Source: Methylobacterium radiotolerans JCM 2831 (GTDB lineage Bacteria > Pseudomonadota > Alphaproteobacteria > Rhizobiales > Beijerinckiaceae). Taken from it: a stretch of DNA of 64,000 nucleotides. Numbering within the stretch: position 1 is the first letter of the stretch; every line of letters starts with the position of its first letter. The stretch is from assembly GCF_000019725.1 (NCBI RefSeq), contig NC_010505.1, forward strand, positions 3,705,001-3,769,000, in the 5' to 3' direction. The notes under the pieces were generated by a model that saw only the letters and a program-made list of their open reading frames with translations, had not been told where the DNA came from and made no database searches. A program made the translations under genes and the position numbers. Positions 17,506 to 26,789 of the stretch are shown in pieces.

Positions 17506-17755
17506 GGGCGGACTTTTCGCGGGTGAGGATCGGGGCCGTCGTTACAGGTCGGCGCCGGAAAAGACGAGATGGGGTCGGGACATGGGAGCGGTGCGGGCGG
17601 CCGCCTCAGCGCCGAGCCGCGGGGTCGAGGCCGGTGTCAGAACGCCGTCGCGCCCGTCTCCGCGGGCGGAGCGACGCAATCCAGGGCAGCAGGCCGTCGG
17701 TGAACGGGCCCCCCGGGTTGCTTCGCCCCCTTCGCGGAAGCGGGCGCCCGCAGCA

Positions 17756-17776
17756 CCGCCTCTCGGGGAGAGGCGG
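17756..17776. repeat. REP-like palindrome, copy 2
   Basis: CCGCCTCTC at 17756-17764, loop GGG, GAGAGGCGG at 17768-17776: a 9-bp perfect stem, eight bases beyond the hemA stop. Same arms as the element at 7444-7476. Likely a 3'-end stabiliser or terminator stem of the leftward hemA transcript; no clear T-run follows. Confidence 0.65.
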
Positions 17777-17784
17777 CGCGGATC

Positions 17785-19080
17785 CTACTCCGCCGCCTCG
17801 ACGAACACCGTGCCGGCGCGGGGCAGGTCCAGCGCCTCCCAGGTCTCCGTCAGCGCCGCAGCCAGGCGCTCGATATGCGCCGCGTCGTGGAAGGGCGACG
17901 GCGTGATCCGCAGGCGCTCGGTCCCGCGCGGCACCGTCGGGTAGTTGATCGGCTGGATGTAGATCGCGTGGTGCTCCAGAAGATGGTCGGCCGCCGCCTT
18001 GCACAGCTCGGCATCGCCCACCATCACCGGCACGATGTGCGTCTCCGTCTCCAGGACCGGCAGGCCCGCCGCGCGCAGCGCCGCCTTGGTGGCCGCCGCC
18101 TGGCGCTGGTGCGCCTCCCGCTCCGCGCCCGAGCGCTTGAGATACCGCACCGACGCCCGCGCCGCCGCCGCCACGGCAGGCGGCAGCGCCGTCGTGAATA
18201 TGAAGCCCGGCGCGAAGCTGCGCACCGCGTCGCAGATCGCCGCCGAAGCCGTGATGTAGCCGCCCACGCAGCCGAAGCCCTTGGCCAGCGTCCCCTCGAT
18301 CACGTCGACCCGGTGCATGACGCCGTCGCGCTCGGCGATGCCGCCGCCGCGCGGGCCGTAGAGGCCGACGGCGTGGACCTCGTCGAGGTAGGTCATCGCC
18401 CCGTAGCGGTCGGCGAGGTCGCAGATCTCGCCGATCGGCGCCACGTCGCCGTCCATCGAGTAGACCGACTCGAACACGATCAGCTTGGGCCGGTCGCCGG
18501 CCTCCCGGAGCAGCTCCTCCAGGTGCTGGAGATCGTTGTGGCGGAAGATCTTCTTCGCGCAGCCGGAATGGCGCACGCCCTCGATCATCGAGTTGTGGTT
18601 GAAGGCGTCCGACAGGATCAGGCAGTCGGGGATCAGCTTGGCGATGGTCGAGATGCCGGCCTGGTTCGAGACGTAGCCGGAGGTGAAGACGAGGCCGGCC
18701 TCCTTGCCGTGCAGGTCGGCGAGCTCGCGCTCCAGATCGACCAGCGGCGAGGTGTTGCCGGCGATGTTGCGGGTGCCGCCGGCGCCGACGCCGCAGCGGG
18801 CGGCGGTCTCGGTCATGGCCGCCACGACCTCCTTGTGCTGGCCCATGCCGAGGTAGTCGTTGGAGCACCACACCGTGATCTCGGTGGTCTTGCCCTCGGG
18901 CTGGCGCCACTTGGCCGTCGGGAAACGGCCCGAAATCCGCTCGATGTCGGCGAAGACCCGGTAGCGCCGCTCGCCGTGCAGCTGATCCAGGGCCCCGCGG
19001 AAGTAGCGCTCGTAGCCGGATCCGGCGCGCGTCGATCCCGCTTGGGCGAGCATCGTGCTGGGCATCCGGGTGACGGTCAT
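17785..19080 (-). CDS. hemA: 5-Aminolevulinate synthase
   Basis: 431 residues from ATG 19080 ([10 protein letters not shown]); the frame is open further upstream but that sequence is not protein-like for this family. Pyridoxal-phosphate enzyme condensing glycine and succinyl-CoA to 5-aminolevulinate, the first step of tetrapyrrole synthesis in alphaproteobacteria. Motifs: [36 protein letters not shown], the [10 protein letters not shown] aspartate, [12 protein letters not shown] and the PLP lysine K267 in EGTLAKGFG. It supplies haem, cobalamin and, if made, bacteriochlorophyll. The 320-bp region upstream (19081-19400) should hold its promoter, but I see no clear Fnr- or Irr-type site. Confidence 0.97.
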   Translation of the reverse strand: MTVTRMPSTMLAQAGSTRAGSGYERYFRGALDQLHGERRYRVFADIERISGRFPTAKWRQPEGKTTEITVWCSNDYLGMGQHKEVVAAMTETAARCGVGAGGTRNIAGNTSPLVDLERELADLHGKEAGLVFTSGYVSNQAGISTIAKLIPDCLILSDAFNHNSMIEGVRHSGCAKKIFRHNDLQHLEELLREAGDRPKLIVFESVYSMDGDVAPIGEICDLADRYGAMTYLDEVHAVGLYGPRGGGIAERDGVMHRVDVIEGTLAKGFGCVGGYITASAAICDAVRSFAPGFIFTTALPPAVAAAARASVRYLKRSGAEREAHQRQAAATKAALRAAGLPVLETETHIVPVMVGDAELCKAAADHLLEHHAIYIQPINYPTVPRGTERLRITPSPFHDAAHIERLAAALTETWEALDLPRAGTVFVEAAE

Positions 19081-19400
19081 CGAGCGTCCTTCGCGTATTC
19101 GGCCGCGCGGGCGACACCGCCGAGGCGGCATCTCAGGCCCGCGATCGAGGTCCGGCCTCGGTCCAGTCCTTCGCGTGAGGGCCGCAAGATACGCGCGGAT
19201 CTGGAACTGGTTCAAGGTAAGGTTCCGACATCGCAGCGTTGCATCCGTTGAGAGGCCCGCGTGAACCCGCTAGCGTCCGGCAGGATCTTCCGATCCGAAT
19301 TTGGCTCCTGCCCCCTGCAACAGCTCATGTCACCATCCGCAGATGGCTCATCCGGCGGGGGTCGCTCCGCCCCGACCTTGCGGCGACCAAGGGTCGCGCC
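19081..19400. other. Intergenic region between divergent hemA and the murA-side small gene
   Basis: 320 bp with no supportable gene. It is somewhat less GC-rich near 19200-19320 and presumably carries the hemA promoter and that of the rightward gene at 19401. No palindromic operator, riboswitch or RNA gene was recognised. Confidence 0.5.
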
Positions 19401-19580
19401 GTGACGGGCTCCAAGGACGAGCGCGCGGAGCGCCTCAAGGCCGCGCTGCGCCAGAACCTGCGCCGCCGCAAGGCGCAGGACCGCGGACGGGCCGAGGCGA
19501 GACCGTCACCGGGCGCGGACCAGTCCTGCACGCGCGAATCCGACGGAAGCGGTCCTGATTCCGACAAATCCGGTCTATAG
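19401..19580 (+). CDS. Small basic protein upstream of murA
   Basis: 59 residues from GTG 19401. The core [27 protein letters not shown] is a charged helix with even Lys/Arg spacing; a similar ~55-65-residue protein is often found immediately before murA in Rhizobiales, which supports it being real. The C-terminal third is polar and probably disordered. The function is unknown; high Lys/Arg content suggests nucleic-acid or ribosome contact, which is inference. It is 86 nt upstream of murA and may be in the same operon. Confidence 0.65.
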   Translation: MTGSKDERAERLKAALRQNLRRRKAQDRGRAEARPSPGADQSCTRESDGSGPDSDKSGL

Positions 19581-19666
19581 GGCACGGCCAAGCCTGGGCG
19601 CTGCCGCGCCCGCGATCAGCACGGTCGGCCGCGCGTCCTCGCGGATGCGCCGCCCGAGGACACACG

Positions 19667-20956
19667 ATGGACCGCATCCACATCACCGGCGGCGCGCCGC
19701 TCAACGGCGTGATCCCGATCTCGGGGGCCAAGAACGCGGCGCTGCCGCTGATGATCGCGAGCCTGCTGACCGGCGAGACGCTGGAGCTGATCAACGTGCC
19801 GCGGCTCGCCGACATCGCCGCGCTTACGCGGATCCTCGGCAATCACGGCGTGGACCACATGGTCGTGGGCAAGCGCCCCGGTCAGACCACCGAGACGGGC
19901 CAGACGATCCGGCTCACCGCCTCGAACGTCATCGACACCACGGCACCCTACGAGCTGGTCTCGACCATGCGGGCGAGCTTCTGGGTGGTCGCGCCGCTGC
20001 TCGCCCGGTTCGGCGAGGCCAAGGTGTCGCTGCCGGGCGGCTGCGCCATCGGCACCCGCCCGGTGGACCTGCTGATCATGGCGCTGGAGCGGCTCGGGGC
20101 CGAGATCGAGATCGACGCCGGCTACGTCGTCGCCAGGACCAAGAACGGGCTGCGCGGCGCCGAGATCGCCTTCCCGAAGGTGACGGTGGGCGGCACCCAC
20201 GTGGCGCTGATGGCCGCCGCCCTCGCCTACGGGACCACGGTGCTCGAGAACGCCGCCCGCGAGCCGGAGGTGGTCGACCTCGCGGAGTGCCTGAACAAGA
20301 TGGGCGCCAAGATCCGCGGCGCCGGCACGCCGCGCATCGAGATCGAGGGCGTGGCCCGCCTGAACGGCGCCCGCCACGAGGTCCTGCCCGACCGGATCGA
20401 GACCGGCACCTACGCGATGGCGGTGGCGATGGCCGGCGGCGACGTCGTGCTCAAGGATACGCGGGCCGACCTGCTGCACTCGGCCCTCGACGTCCTGTCG
20501 ACCACGGGCGCGGAGATCACCCAGGTCGAGGGCGGGATCCGCGTGCGCCGCAACGGCGGCGGCATCGCGGCGGTGGACATCACCACCGACCCGTTCCCGG
20601 GCTTCCCCACGGATCTCCAGGCGCAGTTCATGGCGCTGATGACGCTGGCCAAGGGCCAGTCGCACATCCGCGAGACCATCTTCGAGAACCGGTTCATGCA
20701 CGTGCAGGAGCTGGCCCGCCTCGGCGCGAAGATCCGCCTCGAGGGCGATCTCGCCATCGTCGAGGGCGTGGACCGGCTGAAGGGCGCCCCCGTGATGGCG
20801 ACCGATCTGCGCGCCTCGGTCTCCCTGGTCATCGCGGGCCTCGCCGCCGAGGGCGAGACCCAGATCAACCGGGTCTACCATCTCGACCGCGGCTTCGAGG
20901 CGCTGGAGGCCAAACTCGGCCGCTGCGGCGCGCAGATCGAGCGCGTCCGGGCCTGA
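19667..20956 (+). CDS. murA: UDP-N-acetylglucosamine 1-carboxyvinyltransferase
   Basis: 429 residues, the standard length. It adds enolpyruvate from PEP to UDP-GlcNAc, the first committed step of peptidoglycan synthesis in the cytosol. The catalytic cysteine is present at C126 ([19 protein letters not shown] loop, here PVDLLIM), so the enzyme should be fosfomycin-sensitive in principle. Other blocks: [10 protein letters not shown] (K-N substrate contact), NVPRLADI, the [15 protein letters not shown] strand [10 protein letters not shown], and [16 protein letters not shown]. It opens the conserved rightward cluster murA, DUF2948, hisD, UPF0262, phosphatase, although a leftward proline-rich gene intervenes. 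Confidence 0.98.
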   Translation: MDRIHITGGAPLNGVIPISGAKNAALPLMIASLLTGETLELINVPRLADIAALTRILGNHGVDHMVVGKRPGQTTETGQTIRLTASNVIDTTAPYELVSTMRASFWVVAPLLARFGEAKVSLPGGCAIGTRPVDLLIMALERLGAEIEIDAGYVVARTKNGLRGAEIAFPKVTVGGTHVALMAAALAYGTTVLENAAREPEVVDLAECLNKMGAKIRGAGTPRIEIEGVARLNGARHEVLPDRIETGTYAMAVAMAGGDVVLKDTRADLLHSALDVLSTTGAEITQVEGGIRVRRNGGGIAAVDITTDPFPGFPTDLQAQFMALMTLAKGQSHIRETIFENRFMHVQELARLGAKIRLEGDLAIVEGVDRLKGAPVMATDLRASVSLVIAGLAAEGETQINRVYHLDRGFEALEAKLGRCGAQIERVRA

Positions 20957-21266
20957 ACGGCAGCGCTCGGTCCGCACCGGCCGGGGCTGCGCGGCGCCTG
21001 CGGCGGCCGCAAGTCCGGCTCAGCACGGAGCCCCGGCGGCGCATCGACCGGGGCTGCGCGGCCTTCGTGGGCGCCGGCGACCGCCCACGAATCCCGGGCA
21101 TGGACCACGACCTGCTCGGCGCGGTCGCCCGCGCCGCGAAGGGCGTACCGCCGCTCCTACCCGCCCCGGCAATGCGGCGCGGGGCTGCCGCGGTCCCGCC
21201 GCGCGCGGCGTCCGAACGCGGCCGTGGCCGCCCATCGCCGTCGATCGCGTCCGACGGCCGTCGGGC
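20957..21266. other. Intergenic region after murA
   Basis: 310 bp between the convergent murA and proline-rich protein genes. It is very GC-rich with several open but unconvincing frames on both strands. I see no clear gene, RNA or terminator with a T-run. Confidence 0.5.
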
Positions 21267-21665
21267 TCAATCCTCGATCTGCCCGCGCTTGTAGCCGAAG
21301 CCGGGAATATCGCAGCCGCAGGGCGCATCGGGAGGGGCCGGGCGCACCGTGCAGGTGCCGCGGGCCGTCACGCAGACGCTGTCGTCCCACCGGCGTCCGA
21401 AATCGCCGCGCCAGCGCGGGCCGCGCCTGTCATACGCATCGTCGAGTGGCGGCGGCGGGGGTGGACGCCAGCCATACCCGTCATCCGCCGGCGGAGGCGG
21501 CGGGCACCCGCCGGGCGGTGGCGGTGCGTAGACATCCCGATCCGGCGCCGGGCGGCCGTAGATGTAGGGCCGCGCGTCCGGGCCGACCTGCGCGGAGGCG
21601 GATCCGACCGCCTGCAGCCCGATGGTCAGCACCGCCAGAACCGCGCGCTCGGTGAGTGCGGCCAT
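21267..21665 (-). CDS. Exported proline-rich protein with C-terminal cysteine motif
   Basis: 132 residues. A signal peptide (LAVLTIGLQAVGSASAQ) is followed by a Pro/Gly/Tyr-rich disordered segment with two PPPPP runs, then a compact C-terminal region with four cysteines (SVCVTARGTCTV, APCGCDIPGFGYKRG). Such proline-rich proteins with a CGC-x-IPG-x-G-x-KRG ending are frequent in Rhizobiales but have no known function. The conserved end suggests a small disulfide-bonded periplasmic domain. It lies convergent to murA and divergent from the DUF2948 gene. Confidence 0.7.
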   Translation of the reverse strand: MAALTERAVLAVLTIGLQAVGSASAQVGPDARPYIYGRPAPDRDVYAPPPPGGCPPPPPADDGYGWRPPPPPPLDDAYDRRGPRWRGDFGRRWDDSVCVTARGTCTVRPAPPDAPCGCDIPGFGYKRGQIED

Positions 21666-21853
21666 ATGAGACCCTGCCTCGGCTCGTCCGCCAGCGCGTC
21701 TAAACGGCGACGCTGGGCCGAGCCTGTGCTCGACCGGGATCGCGATCCCCAGACCAGCCGTTGCCCGATCGGGGCCGCGCCGCTACCTACGCCGTGCCGC
21801 GGACCGGCCCGCGCCGCCCGATCCGCGCCCCGTATCCCCCGAGGACCTTCTGC

Positions 21854-22300
21854 ATGGAGCTGCTCAGGCTCGCCGCCCTCGACACCGAGGACCTGACCGT
21901 GATCTCGGCCCATCTGCAGGACGCGATCCTGCGGCCGCAGGACCTGACCTACCTCGCGGGCGAGCAGCGCTTCCTCATGGCCGTGCGCCGCTTCGACTGG
22001 ACGCCGAACGTCCCGCCGCGCCGCCGCCTCGCCGGCCTGCATGTCGAGCGCGTGCTGGGCGTGAAGAGTCGCGGCCTGAAGCCGGACGACGCCACGCCCA
22101 TGAGCCTGCTCGCCCTCACCTTCGAGCCGAAGGACGCGCCTTCCGGGCATATCGACCTCGTCTTCTCCGGCGGTGCGGCCCTGCGGCTGGAGGTCGAGTG
22201 CATCGAGGTCCGGATGAAGGATCTCGGCCCGGTCTGGGAATCGGCCACCCGTCCCGGACACGACATCGACACCGATACGGCCGCCGGCCCGGCGGCCTGA
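21854..22300 (+). CDS. DUF2948 family protein
   Basis: 148 residues. It begins MELLRLAALDTEDLTVISAHLQDA and includes YLAGEQRFLMAVRRFDW and LLALTFEP, the conserved pattern of DUF2948. It is a soluble alphaproteobacterial family always found next to murA/hisD; no activity is known. It is separated by 21 nt from hisD, so it is almost certainly co-transcribed with it. There is no signal peptide or membrane segment. Confidence 0.9.
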   Translation: MELLRLAALDTEDLTVISAHLQDAILRPQDLTYLAGEQRFLMAVRRFDWTPNVPPRRRLAGLHVERVLGVKSRGLKPDDATPMSLLALTFEPKDAPSGHIDLVFSGGAALRLEVECIEVRMKDLGPVWESATRPGHDIDTDTAAGPAA

Positions 22301-22321
22301 CGCGAGACAGAAGGCTTCCCG

Positions 22322-23617
<1,296 letters not shown>

Positions 23618-23627
23618 GGTTTTGGGG

Positions 23628-24110
23628 ATGGCGGAGAAGCAGCGCGGGCCGAACCGCCTCGCGAAGGTGAGCCTGGACGAGGCGTCCATCGCCCGCGGCA
23701 ATCCGGATCAGGAGCACGAGCGGGCGATCGCGCTGTTCGACATCCTGGAGGACAATTCCTTCACGATCCCCGGTCGGGAGGGGCCCTACGCGCTGACGCT
23801 CGGCCTCGTCGAGAACAAGCTGTCCTTCGCCATCGCCACGGTGGACGGTGAGCCGGTGATGACGCACCTCCTGTCGCTGACGCCGTTCCGGCGGGTGATC
23901 CGCGACTACGAGATGATCTGCGAGAGCTACTACAACGCGATCCGCACCGCCTCGCCGTCGCAGATCGAGGCGATCGACATGGGTCGGCGCGGACTGCACA
24001 ACGAGGCGTCCGAGACGCTCAAGCAGCGGCTCGAGGGGAAGGTGGACCTCGACCACGACACGGCGCGCCGCCTGTTCACCCTGATCTTCGCGCTGCACTG
24101 GAAGGGCTAG
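23628..24110 (+). CDS. UPF0262 family protein
   Basis: 160 residues from ATG 23628, 10 nt after hisD, so in the same operon. It matches the UPF0262 pattern: [60 protein letters not shown] and [11 protein letters not shown], ending with a [14 protein letters not shown] segment. The family is specific to alphaproteobacteria and of unknown function. Its linkage to hisD and the low-molecular-weight phosphatase gene is conserved. Confidence 0.93.
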   Translation: MAEKQRGPNRLAKVSLDEASIARGNPDQEHERAIALFDILEDNSFTIPGREGPYALTLGLVENKLSFAIATVDGEPVMTHLLSLTPFRRVIRDYEMICESYYNAIRTASPSQIEAIDMGRRGLHNEASETLKQRLEGKVDLDHDTARRLFTLIFALHWKG

Positions 24111-24132
24111 GCGCCCTCCGCGCCGACCGGCG

Positions 24133-24615
24133 ATGGCTGAGCCCGCTCCCGAGCCTCCTCCCGACGCTTCCCCGAAGAAGCGGCGGGTGCAGTCCGTCCT
24201 GTTCATGTGCAACTACAACGCCGTGCGCTCCGTGGCGGCGGAGGCGATCGCGCGCGCTTATTTCGGCAAGTCCACCTACGTGCAGTCGGCCGGGGTACGA
24301 TCCGGCGAGCCCACCGACCCGTTCATGATCGCGGCGCTCGACGAGGTCGGGATCGACGCGAGCCGGCACCGGCCGCGCACCGTGGAGGAACTCGAGGACT
24401 GGGAGGGTCTGAACTTCGACCTGATCATCACCCTCGCGCCGGAGGCGCATCACCGGGCCCTGGACCTGACCCACACGCTCGCGGCCGATGTCGAGTACTG
24501 GCCGACCCCCGACCCGACCCTGGTGCAGGACGCGTCCCGCGAGCAGCGCCTCGACGCCTACCGCGACGTCCGCGACGGCCTGACCCGGCGGATCAAGGCC
24601 CGGCTCAAAGCCTAG
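24133..24615 (+). CDS. Low-molecular-weight protein phosphatase/arsenate reductase-fold protein
   Basis: 160 residues. The P-loop FMCNYNAVRSVAAE has the catalytic C-X5-R-S motif near residue 30. The general-acid loop is TPDPT (D-P motif) near residue 125. Fold and size fit low-Mr tyrosine phosphatases, which share ancestry with thioredoxin-type arsenate reductases; the additional redox cysteines needed by arsenate reductase are absent, so a phosphatase is more likely. A hydrophilic Pro-rich N-terminus of ~20 residues precedes the fold. Fourth gene after DUF2948-hisD-UPF0262 (22-nt gap). In many relatives infA and maf follow, but not here. Confidence 0.88.
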   Translation: MAEPAPEPPPDASPKKRRVQSVLFMCNYNAVRSVAAEAIARAYFGKSTYVQSAGVRSGEPTDPFMIAALDEVGIDASRHRPRTVEELEDWEGLNFDLIITLAPEAHHRALDLTHTLAADVEYWPTPDPTLVQDASREQRLDAYRDVRDGLTRRIKARLKA

Positions 24616-24710
24616 GCGGGCGGCCTCTCGCCCTGACAACCCGCCAGTGCCGTGCGGCGGATCGTTGCTGCCGCGACCCGGAACGTCGCGCGGCCCGGGG
24701 GGCCGCTGGG

Positions 24711-25037
24711 TCAGCCGCGATCGCCCACCAGCCAAGCCCGGATCCGGCCGGCGAGGAGCGGCCGGGCGCGGACGACGTCGTCGCCGTCGAGGAGCGGCGA
24801 GGCTGCGAGGGTCGTGAGATAGGCGTCCTCGGCGGTCCGACAGGCCCGGAAGGCGGCGTCGGCGGCGAGATCCCGGTCGGTCAGCGCGGCCTGGATGTGG
24901 AAGTTGCGGCTGACGCAGTCGCGCCACGCGGTGTGGCGGAGTTCGGTCTCGCTCGCGGCCCGCGCGGTGCCGCAGGCGGCGGCGACGAGGACGGCCGCGA
25001 GAAGCGGGACCGGCGTCACGTTGCGGGCTCGCGGCAT
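24711..25037 (-). CDS. Small exported hypothetical protein
   Basis: 108 residues. Signal peptide PLLAAVLVAAACGTARAAS; the cysteine inside the hydrophobic stretch is not a good lipobox. The mature part is short and helical with two cysteines (WRDCVSRN, FRACRTAED) likely to pair as a helical hairpin. The family is not recognised. A CtrA-like sequence (TTAG-N7-TTAA, 25079-25093) lies about 42 bp upstream of its ATG. Confidence 0.6.
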   Translation of the reverse strand: MPRARNVTPVPLLAAVLVAAACGTARAASETELRHTAWRDCVSRNFHIQAALTDRDLAADAAFRACRTAEDAYLTTLAASPLLDGDDVVRARPLLAGRIRAWLVGDRG

Positions 25038-25078
25038 CGTTCAGGCACTCCGTCACCCGACAGAGTGGCGCCGCACGG

Positions 25079-25093
25079 TTAGCAATCCGTTAA
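25079..25093. promoter_or_regulatory. Degenerate CtrA-type box
   Basis: TTAG-N7-TTAA, one mismatch from TTAA-N7-TTAA, upstream of the small exported protein (ATG 25037) and past the stop of the BTLCP gene. Weak on its own, but two perfect copies lie 0.8 kb away. Confidence 0.3.
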
Positions 25094-25140
25094 GGCGCGG
25101 CGCCGGCGGCCTGGGTTCCACCGCCGGCCGCGTGCCTTGC

Positions 25141-25824
25141 TCACCGGTTGGCGGTGGTGACCGGGGAGGTGACGCCGCCGAGGGAGACCCAGGCGACGGC
25201 GTCCTGGCTCTCGCGCTTGATGAAGACGTAGCCGGTCTTGTGCCAGGGCAGGATGGCGTTGGTCTTGTTGTCGAGGACGAGGTCGCCCCGGTCGGTGATG
25301 AGCGTCAGCACGGCGTGGCCCTCGCCCTTCTCGTCGATCACCACGGTCATGCGCATCGCGCGGCGCGGCAGCCCGGCCTCGGCCAGCATGTGGCGCTTGA
25401 GCAGCTGGAAGTCCTCGCAGTCGCCGATGCCGTCCTCGGCCAGGTCCCAGCGGTCGGCCACGTGCAGGTGGTCCTGGTCGGTCATCGGCTCGACCGCCTT
25501 GTTGACCCGCCGGTTCACCGACACGATCGTCGCCCAGGTGGCGGGCGTCAGGCTGATCCGGGCCGGCTCGCCCCGGTCCAGCGCGCACTCCGCCGCGTAG
25601 GTCTGGCAGAACGTCACCCAGGCCGCGATCGGCTTGGCGTCGCCCTGCACCCGGGCACCGGCCTCGGTCGGCAGGCTCGCCAGCGTCTGCGCCTGAGCCG
25701 GGGCGGCGAGACCCGCGACGCCGATGGCGGCGAGGGCAGCGAGGCCCGCCCAGCGGCTCCGGGAGAGCCGACGCGAGGCGGGTCCCTTGACCAGTCCCTG
25801 CATCATGGAAACCGCGAACCGCAT
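25141..25824 (-). CDS. Bacterial transglutaminase-like cysteine peptidase (BTLCP, DUF920)
   Basis: 227 residues from ATG 25824; tandem ATGs at 25806 and 25803 give a shorter signal peptide and are equally plausible. Signal region WAGLAALAAIGVAGLAAPAQAQ. The catalytic triad of BTLCP/LapG-type proteases is visible: Cys in GIGDCEDFQLLKRH, His in GEGHAVLTL, Asp in LVLDNKTN. In LapG-type systems the periplasmic protease trims a large adhesin under c-di-GMP control; no adhesin or LapD gene is in view, so the substrate is unknown. A perfect CtrA-type box starts 17 bp upstream of the ATG. Confidence 0.9.
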   Translation of the reverse strand: MRFAVSMMQGLVKGPASRRLSRSRWAGLAALAAIGVAGLAAPAQAQTLASLPTEAGARVQGDAKPIAAWVTFCQTYAAECALDRGEPARISLTPATWATIVSVNRRVNKAVEPMTDQDHLHVADRWDLAEDGIGDCEDFQLLKRHMLAEAGLPRRAMRMTVVIDEKGEGHAVLTLITDRGDLVLDNKTNAILPWHKTGYVFIKRESQDAVAWVSLGGVTSPVTTANR

Positions 25825-25840
25825 CGCCGGGACCCAACCG

Positions 25841-25856
25841 TTAAGCTCTCGTTAAC
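25841..25856. promoter_or_regulatory. Perfect CtrA-type box 1
   Basis: TTAA-N7-TTAAC exactly matches the CtrA binding consensus. It also contains the palindrome GTTAAC. It lies 17 bp upstream of the BTLCP start at 25824 (35 bp if the start is 25806). Confidence 0.6.
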
Positions 25857-25895
25857 GAAAGCTCTCACGCCGGCGGGCCGGCGGCAATCCGCCGA

Positions 25896-25910
25896 TTAAC
25901 AAAAGGTTAA
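25896..25910. promoter_or_regulatory. Perfect CtrA-type box 2
   Basis: TTAA-N7-TTAA, also a 5-bp inverted repeat TTAAC/GTTAA around AAAAG. It lies in the shared upstream region of the BTLCP protease and the cytochrome gene, 40 bp from box 1. Confidence 0.6.
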
Positions 25911-26074
25911 TGCTGTGCGCAACGCGGATAAGCGCCCCCTCGTCCACTCATCGCGGCGCTCACCGGCCAAGCGCGAAAACGTGAAGGTGTGCCAAGGTGT
26001 TCTCGACCGAGATCCGCCGTTATCCCGGCGCCGCGCCACCGAGAACACGCCTGTGGGCGGCAGGAGGAAGACGG

Positions 26075-26644
26075 ATGCGGAGCGTTGCAGACAGACTCGC
26101 CAGCCTGGTCCTGGCCGGGCTCGCAGCAGGGACCCTGGGGATGCTGCCGGCGTCCGCCGCGGCTCCGACGGCCGCTCCGCCCGCGGCCGACCTGAAGAGC
26201 GAGGGGCCGACGCAGCCGGCGAAAGTCCAGGACGGCCAGTACACCGACAAGAACGGCGACCCGACGTACCACATCACGGAGGGCGGCAAGAAGGTCGACT
26301 GGTACACCATGTCCGGCTACGTGCGGTACAGCGCGAACTGCCTGGCCTGCCACGGGCCAGACGGGATGGGCTCGACCTACGCGCCGTCCCTGGTCGACGC
26401 TCTCAAGGGCATGGACTACGCGCACTTCGCCGGCATCGTCGTGGGCGGCAAGCGGGATGTGAACGCCTCGCAGGAGCTGGTCATGCCAGCCTTCGGCGAG
26501 AACAAGAACGTCATGTGCTACCTGCCCGACATATACACTTATCTCCGCGCCCGCTCGGACGGCGCGATCGGCCGCGGCCGGCCGGCGGACCACGAGGCCA
26601 AGCCCGCGGCCTTCGAGAAGGCCGAGGATGCCTGCATGAAGTGA
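26075..26644 (+). CDS. c-type cytochrome of the methanol-metabolism-related family
   Basis: 189 residues; a strong ribosome site AGGAGGA at 26062-26068 sets the start at ATG 26075. Signal peptide LVLAGLAAGTLGMLPASAAA; periplasmic. One haem-c motif CLACH within VRYSANCLACHGPDGMGSTYAPSL. Two further conserved cysteines (KNVMCYLPDIY and EDACMK) make the four-Cys pattern that defines the 'methanol metabolism-related' c-type cytochrome family (TIGR03874 in memory); the DGQYTDKNGDPTYHI and YLRARSDG segments also fit. Members co-occur with PQQ-dependent methanol oxidation. The exact electron partner is not established. Faces the BTLCP gene across a region with two CtrA boxes. Confidence 0.88.
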   Translation: MRSVADRLASLVLAGLAAGTLGMLPASAAAPTAAPPAADLKSEGPTQPAKVQDGQYTDKNGDPTYHITEGGKKVDWYTMSGYVRYSANCLACHGPDGMGSTYAPSLVDALKGMDYAHFAGIVVGGKRDVNASQELVMPAFGENKNVMCYLPDIYTYLRARSDGAIGRGRPADHEAKPAAFEKAEDACMK

Positions 26645-26789
26645 GCGCCACTCCCCGGTCCGGCCTCGCCTGTGAACCGGACCGGGGGCGACACGCCCCG
26701 TTGCACCGCTCGGTTGCGCACGACATACTCCGCGCAAGACGCTGAAGAGCGGGCACCAAGCCTGCCGAGGGGGTCGCAGGGGGTGGAAC

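Noticed and set aside
24133..24615. Calling the phosphatase an arsenate reductase
   Set aside because: Only the C-X5-R motif is present; the extra redox cysteines of ArsC are missing and no ars genes are near.
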